A stretch of 64,000 nt of DNA from Deinococcus hopiensis KR-140. GTDB taxonomy: Bacteria > Deinococcota > Deinococci > Deinococcales > Deinococcaceae. The stretch spans positions 1 through 64,000 of the forward strand of contig CALPYF020000012.1 in assembly GCA_943327755.2 (NCBI GenBank), read 5' to 3'. The position numbers were made by a program, and so were the translations under genes. The notes beneath the pieces were generated by a model. It ran no database searches and was not told the DNA's origin. It saw nothing but the letters and a program-made list of their open reading frames with translations. Shown here in pieces: positions 61,198 through 64,000 of the stretch. Numbering within the stretch: position 1 is the stretch's first letter; every line of letters starts with the position of its first letter.

Positions 61198-63369
61198 TCA
61201 GTCGCGGCGGGGTGGGCGGCCGCCCCGGTCTCCGCGATCGCCGCTGCGGGCGGGGCGGGGTTCGCGGGGGGCGATCTTGCCTTCGAGTTCGGGGCGGATC
61301 AGGTCGATCTTGCCGCGGTCGTCGATGTTGGCGATTTTCACGCGCAGCTTGTCGCCGACGTTCAGGACGTCCTCGACGGCGTTGATGCGTTCCTCGCTCA
61401 TCTGGCTGATGTGGAGCATGCCGTCCTGGCCTGGGAAGAGGTTGACGAACGCGCCGAAGGGGGCGGTCTTGACGACGGTACCGTCGAATTCCTCGCCGAC
61501 CTTCGCCTCGCGGGTGATGCCCTCAATGCGGGCCTTGACGGCCTCGGCGGCGGCGCCGTCCGCGCTGAAGATGCGGATGGTGCCGTCCTCTTCCACGGTG
61601 ACCTGGGCACCCATGGCTTCGAGTTCGCGGATCTGCTTGCCGCCGGGCCCGATGACCTTGCCGATCAGTTCGGGGTTGATCTTGATGCTCACGATGCGGG
61701 GCGCGGTGGGGCTCAGTTCGGCGCGGGGCGCGGCGAGCACCTCGGCCATCTTGCCGAGGATGTGCAGGCGACCCTCACGGGCCTGCGCCAGGGCTTCACG
61801 CATGACCTGCGGGGTGATGCCGCCCACCTTGATGTCCATCTGCAGGGCGGTGATGCCGTCGGCGGTGCCGCACACCTTGAAGTCCATGTCGCCCAGCGCG
61901 TCTTCCAGACCCAGGATGTCGGTCAGGACGCGGTACTTGTCGCCTTCCATGACCAGACCCATCGCGACGCCCGCCACGGGGGCCTTGATGGGCACGCCCG
62001 CGTCCATGAGGGCCAGCGTGCCCGAGCAGACGGTCGCCATGGAGGAGGACCCGTTGGATTCCAGCACCTCGCCCACGAGGCGGATGACGTACGGGAACTC
62101 CTCGAAGGTAGGCAGCACGGCGCGGATGGCGCGCTTGGCGAGGTTGCCGTGCCCGATCTCGCGGCGGGACTGGCCGCCCATGCGCTTGACCTCACCCGTG
62201 CTGTACGGGGGGAAGTTGTAGTGCAGCAGGAACTTGTCGCCGGTCTCGGTGGTCAGGTCGTCCACGAGGATCTCGTCGCGTTCGGTGCCCAGGGTCGCCA
62301 CGCCGAGCACCTGCGTCTCGCCGCGCGTGAAGATCGCGCTGCCGTGCGCGCGGGGCAGCGCCCGCGTCTCGATCCAGATGGGCCGCACGGTGCGGCTGTT
62401 GCGGCCGTCGGCGCGCAGGTCGTCTTCCAGGATCAGGCGGCGCAGTTCCTGCTTCTCCACCTTCCCGAACGCGCTCTTGAGGGCCGCGAGGCGCTCCTCG
62501 GCGCCCTCAACCTCACCGTCGGGGATGCGCGCCTGGATCAGGCGGTCACGCAGCGCCTTGATGGCCGCCGAGCGGTCCTTCTTCTTCGCGGTCAGCAGCG
62601 CGTCGCGCAGGCCCGCGGCGCGCGCCGCCTCGGCCAGTTCCGGCACGAGGTCCGTGCTGAGGTCGCCGTCGGCCAGGAAGTTGAACTTCTCCTGGCCCAG
62701 CTCGGCGCGCATCTGCTCGATCAGCGTCAGGACGCCCTGCATCCCGGCGTGCGCGAACTCGATCGCGGCCACCAGGTCTTCCTCGGCGACGTTCTGCGCG
62801 CCGGCCTCGACCATCATCACGGCGTCGCGGGTGCCCGCCACGACGAGGTCCATGCGGCTGCGCTCGAGTTGGTCGGCGGTGGGGTTCAGCACGAACTGCC
62901 CGTCGATCTGGCCCACGCGCACGCACGCGGTCGGCCCGTTCCAGGGGATGTCGCTGATGCTCAGCGCGGCCGACGCGCCGATGGGGCCCAGCACGTCCGG
63001 CAGGTTCTGCTGGTCGGCGCTGAGGACCGTGATGATCACCTGCGTCTCGTGGCGGTAACCCTTGGGGAACAGCGGGCGGATCTGGCGGTCCGTGATGCGC
63101 GCCGACAGGATCGCCTTCTCGCCGGGGCGGCCCTCGCGGCGGTGGAAGCTGCCGGGAATCTTCCCGACGGCGTAGTGACGCTCCTCGAACTCCACCGTCA
63201 GCGGCAGGAAGTCCAGGGTGCTCTTCTCTTCACGGGCCTGCGCGGTCACCAGCACGACCGTGTCGCCGTAGCGCAGGGTCACGGAGCCGCTCACCAGCTT
63301 GGCGAGCTTGCCCGTCTCGATGCTCAGCTCACGGTCCCCGAGCATCGTCTTGTAAGTCTTTCCGATCAT
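61198..63369 (-). CDS. pnp: polyribonucleotide nucleotidyltransferase
   Basis: 723 residues. 3'-5' phosphorolytic RNA exonuclease. Two RNase PH domains (VTLRYGDTVVLVTAQAREEK near the start; PFSTGEVKRMGG-like YSTGEVKRMGGQSRREIGHG in the second), a KH domain with KVIGPGGKQIRELEAMGAQV, and an S1 domain with VVKTAPFGAFVNLFPGQDGM. The tail is rich in Arg, Gly and Asp (SGDRGDRGGRPPRRD), an RGG-like RNA-binding end. TAGACT (63382-63377) ends 7 nt before the ATG at 63369, which fits the family start MIGKTYKTMLG. Confidence 0.95.
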   Translation of the reverse strand: MIGKTYKTMLGDRELSIETGKLAKLVSGSVTLRYGDTVVLVTAQAREEKSTLDFLPLTVEFEERHYAVGKIPGSFHRREGRPGEKAILSARITDRQIRPLFPKGYRHETQVIITVLSADQQNLPDVLGPIGASAALSISDIPWNGPTACVRVGQIDGQFVLNPTADQLERSRMDLVVAGTRDAVMMVEAGAQNVAEEDLVAAIEFAHAGMQGVLTLIEQMRAELGQEKFNFLADGDLSTDLVPELAEAARAAGLRDALLTAKKKDRSAAIKALRDRLIQARIPDGEVEGAEERLAALKSAFGKVEKQELRRLILEDDLRADGRNSRTVRPIWIETRALPRAHGSAIFTRGETQVLGVATLGTERDEILVDDLTTETGDKFLLHYNFPPYSTGEVKRMGGQSRREIGHGNLAKRAIRAVLPTFEEFPYVIRLVGEVLESNGSSSMATVCSGTLALMDAGVPIKAPVAGVAMGLVMEGDKYRVLTDILGLEDALGDMDFKVCGTADGITALQMDIKVGGITPQVMREALAQAREGRLHILGKMAEVLAAPRAELSPTAPRIVSIKINPELIGKVIGPGGKQIRELEAMGAQVTVEEDGTIRIFSADGAAAEAVKARIEGITREAKVGEEFDGTVVKTAPFGAFVNLFPGQDGMLHISQMSEERINAVEDVLNVGDKLRVKIANIDDRGKIDLIRPELEGKIAPREPRPARSGDRGDRGGRPPRRD

Positions 63370-63450
63370 AAGGGGCAGTCTATCCCGCCCGGACAGGCCC
63401 GCGCCGTGACGCGCGGCAACCTCTGCGCCGCGCGGCGCGTAGACGGAGGC

Positions 63451-63633
63451 ATGACACACATGCTGGAACTCACGGTGAACGCGGCGGGTCAGGTGCTGGA
63501 GGCCGGGCCGTTCTCGGCCCGCTGGACGCTGCGCTGGCTGGCGGTGCTGTGCGCGGCGGGCGCGGCGCTGCTGGGCAGTGGGTGGCTGGGGGGATTGGCC
63601 GCCGGCGCCCTGCTGTCCCTGAAGATCCGCTGA
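63451..63633 (+). CDS. small membrane protein, 60 aa
   Basis: A short polar start (MTHMLELTVNAAGQVLEAGP) is followed by one long or two short helices and ends LKIR. No family recognised. TAGACG (63440-63445) ends 5 nt before the ATG, consistent with a leaderless transcript; GGAGG also lies 2 nt upstream. It is divergent from pnp. Confidence 0.6.
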   Translation: MTHMLELTVNAAGQVLEAGPFSARWTLRWLAVLCAAGAALLGSGWLGGLAAGALLSLKIR

Positions 63634-63669
63634 AGTCATTCCGGCGGGCGGGCGTGGCAGAGTGCGGCC

Positions 63670-64000
63670 ATGACCGTACCGAAGTTCGGACTGGGAACGT
63701 TCCGCCTGAAGGATGACGTGGTGCGCCGCGTGGTCGCGGACGCGCTGGAGCTGGGCTACCGCGCCATCGACACGGCGCAGGGCTACGACAACGAGGGCGA
63801 GATCGGCGAGGTGCTCGCCGCGAGTGGCGTGCCGCGCGCGGACGTGTACCTCACCACGAAGATCAAGCCCGCCAACTACCGCCGGGACGCGCTGCTGGAC
63901 AGCCTGCGCGTCAGCCTGGAGAAGCTGCGCGTGGAGCAGGTGGACCTGACCCTGATCCACTGGCCGGTCCCGAACGGTGAGGTGCGCCCCGAGGAGTACC
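63670..64000 (+). CDS. aldo/keto reductase, N-terminal part
   Basis: The first 110 residues of an aldo/keto reductase, cut by the window edge. FGLGTFRLKDD, the catalytic Asp and Tyr in YRAIDTAQGYDNEGEIGEVL, the catalytic Lys in VYLTTKIKPANYR and LTLIHWPVPNG with the catalytic His are all present. It resembles the DkgB-type 2,5-diketogluconate and methylglyoxal reductases that use NADPH. It starts 36 nt after the small membrane protein gene. The rest cannot be judged. Confidence 0.9.
   Translation, partial: MTVPKFGLGTFRLKDDVVRRVVADALELGYRAIDTAQGYDNEGEIGEVLAASGVPRADVYLTTKIKPANYRRDALLDSLRVSLEKLRVEQVDLTLIHWPVPNGEVRPEEY

Overview
The window looks like chromosomal DNA of a Deinococcus species. The backbone is high-GC. 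A ddrO-type repressor sits under a candidate radiation/desiccation response motif, and menaquinone is made by the futalosine route (mqnA, mqnE). Two dozen or so genes have a TANNNT -10 box ending only 5-10 nt before the start codon, the layout of the leaderless mRNAs known from Deinococcus. No phage, insertion sequence, CRISPR array or rRNA was seen. Two tRNAs are present, tRNA-Glu(UUC) and tRNA-Trp(CCA).

Layout: 0.1-4.0 kb holds ddrO, a repeat-bearing membrane protein with a bactofilin-like segment, moaC and a DUF177 gene. 4.1-22.2 kb is a surface-polysaccharide locus: a nucleotidyltransferase, an O-antigen-ligase-like protein plus a secreted carbohydrate-binding-like protein on the plus strand, then a long minus-strand run from a Wzz/Wzc-type tyrosine kinase (22.2 kb) down to a membrane UDP-sugar 4,6-dehydratase (7.7 kb). 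Its centre (about 12.72-20.6 kb) is strikingly AT-rich and carries flippase, polymerase, three glycosyltransferases and two L-amino-sugar genes. Both composition borders fall inside or at the end of genes, which suggests a swapped serotype-like cassette. The conserved flank encodes a Pgl-like initiation set: PglF-like dehydratase, PglE-like aminotransferase and a PglA-PglC-like fusion.

22.4-34.3 kb holds tRNA-Glu, lpd, a CitAB-like two-component system divergent from dctA, a DUF2167 protein, psuG/psuK and mqnE-mqnA. 34.3-46.5 kb holds a GGDEF protein, a DUF3006/metallo-beta-lactamase pair, an efflux locus (heterodimeric ABC exporter, MarR, divergent MFS with a twin-palindrome operator), a quinone reductase-like gene, and an MFS transporter overlapping a GH1 protein that lacks both catalytic glutamates. 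46.6-64 kb is housekeeping: hemC, asparaginase, a zinc-ribbon coiled-coil protein, nth, tRNA-Trp, cutA, accD-accA, ttcA, a class A PBP, pnp and the start of an aldo/keto reductase, with several very small membrane proteins.

Many gene ends carry perfect hairpins. A family of GATGG/CCATC hairpin repeats recurs at about 24.2, 28.2, 29.2 and 32.7 kb. All functional calls rest on motifs read by eye; no searches were run.
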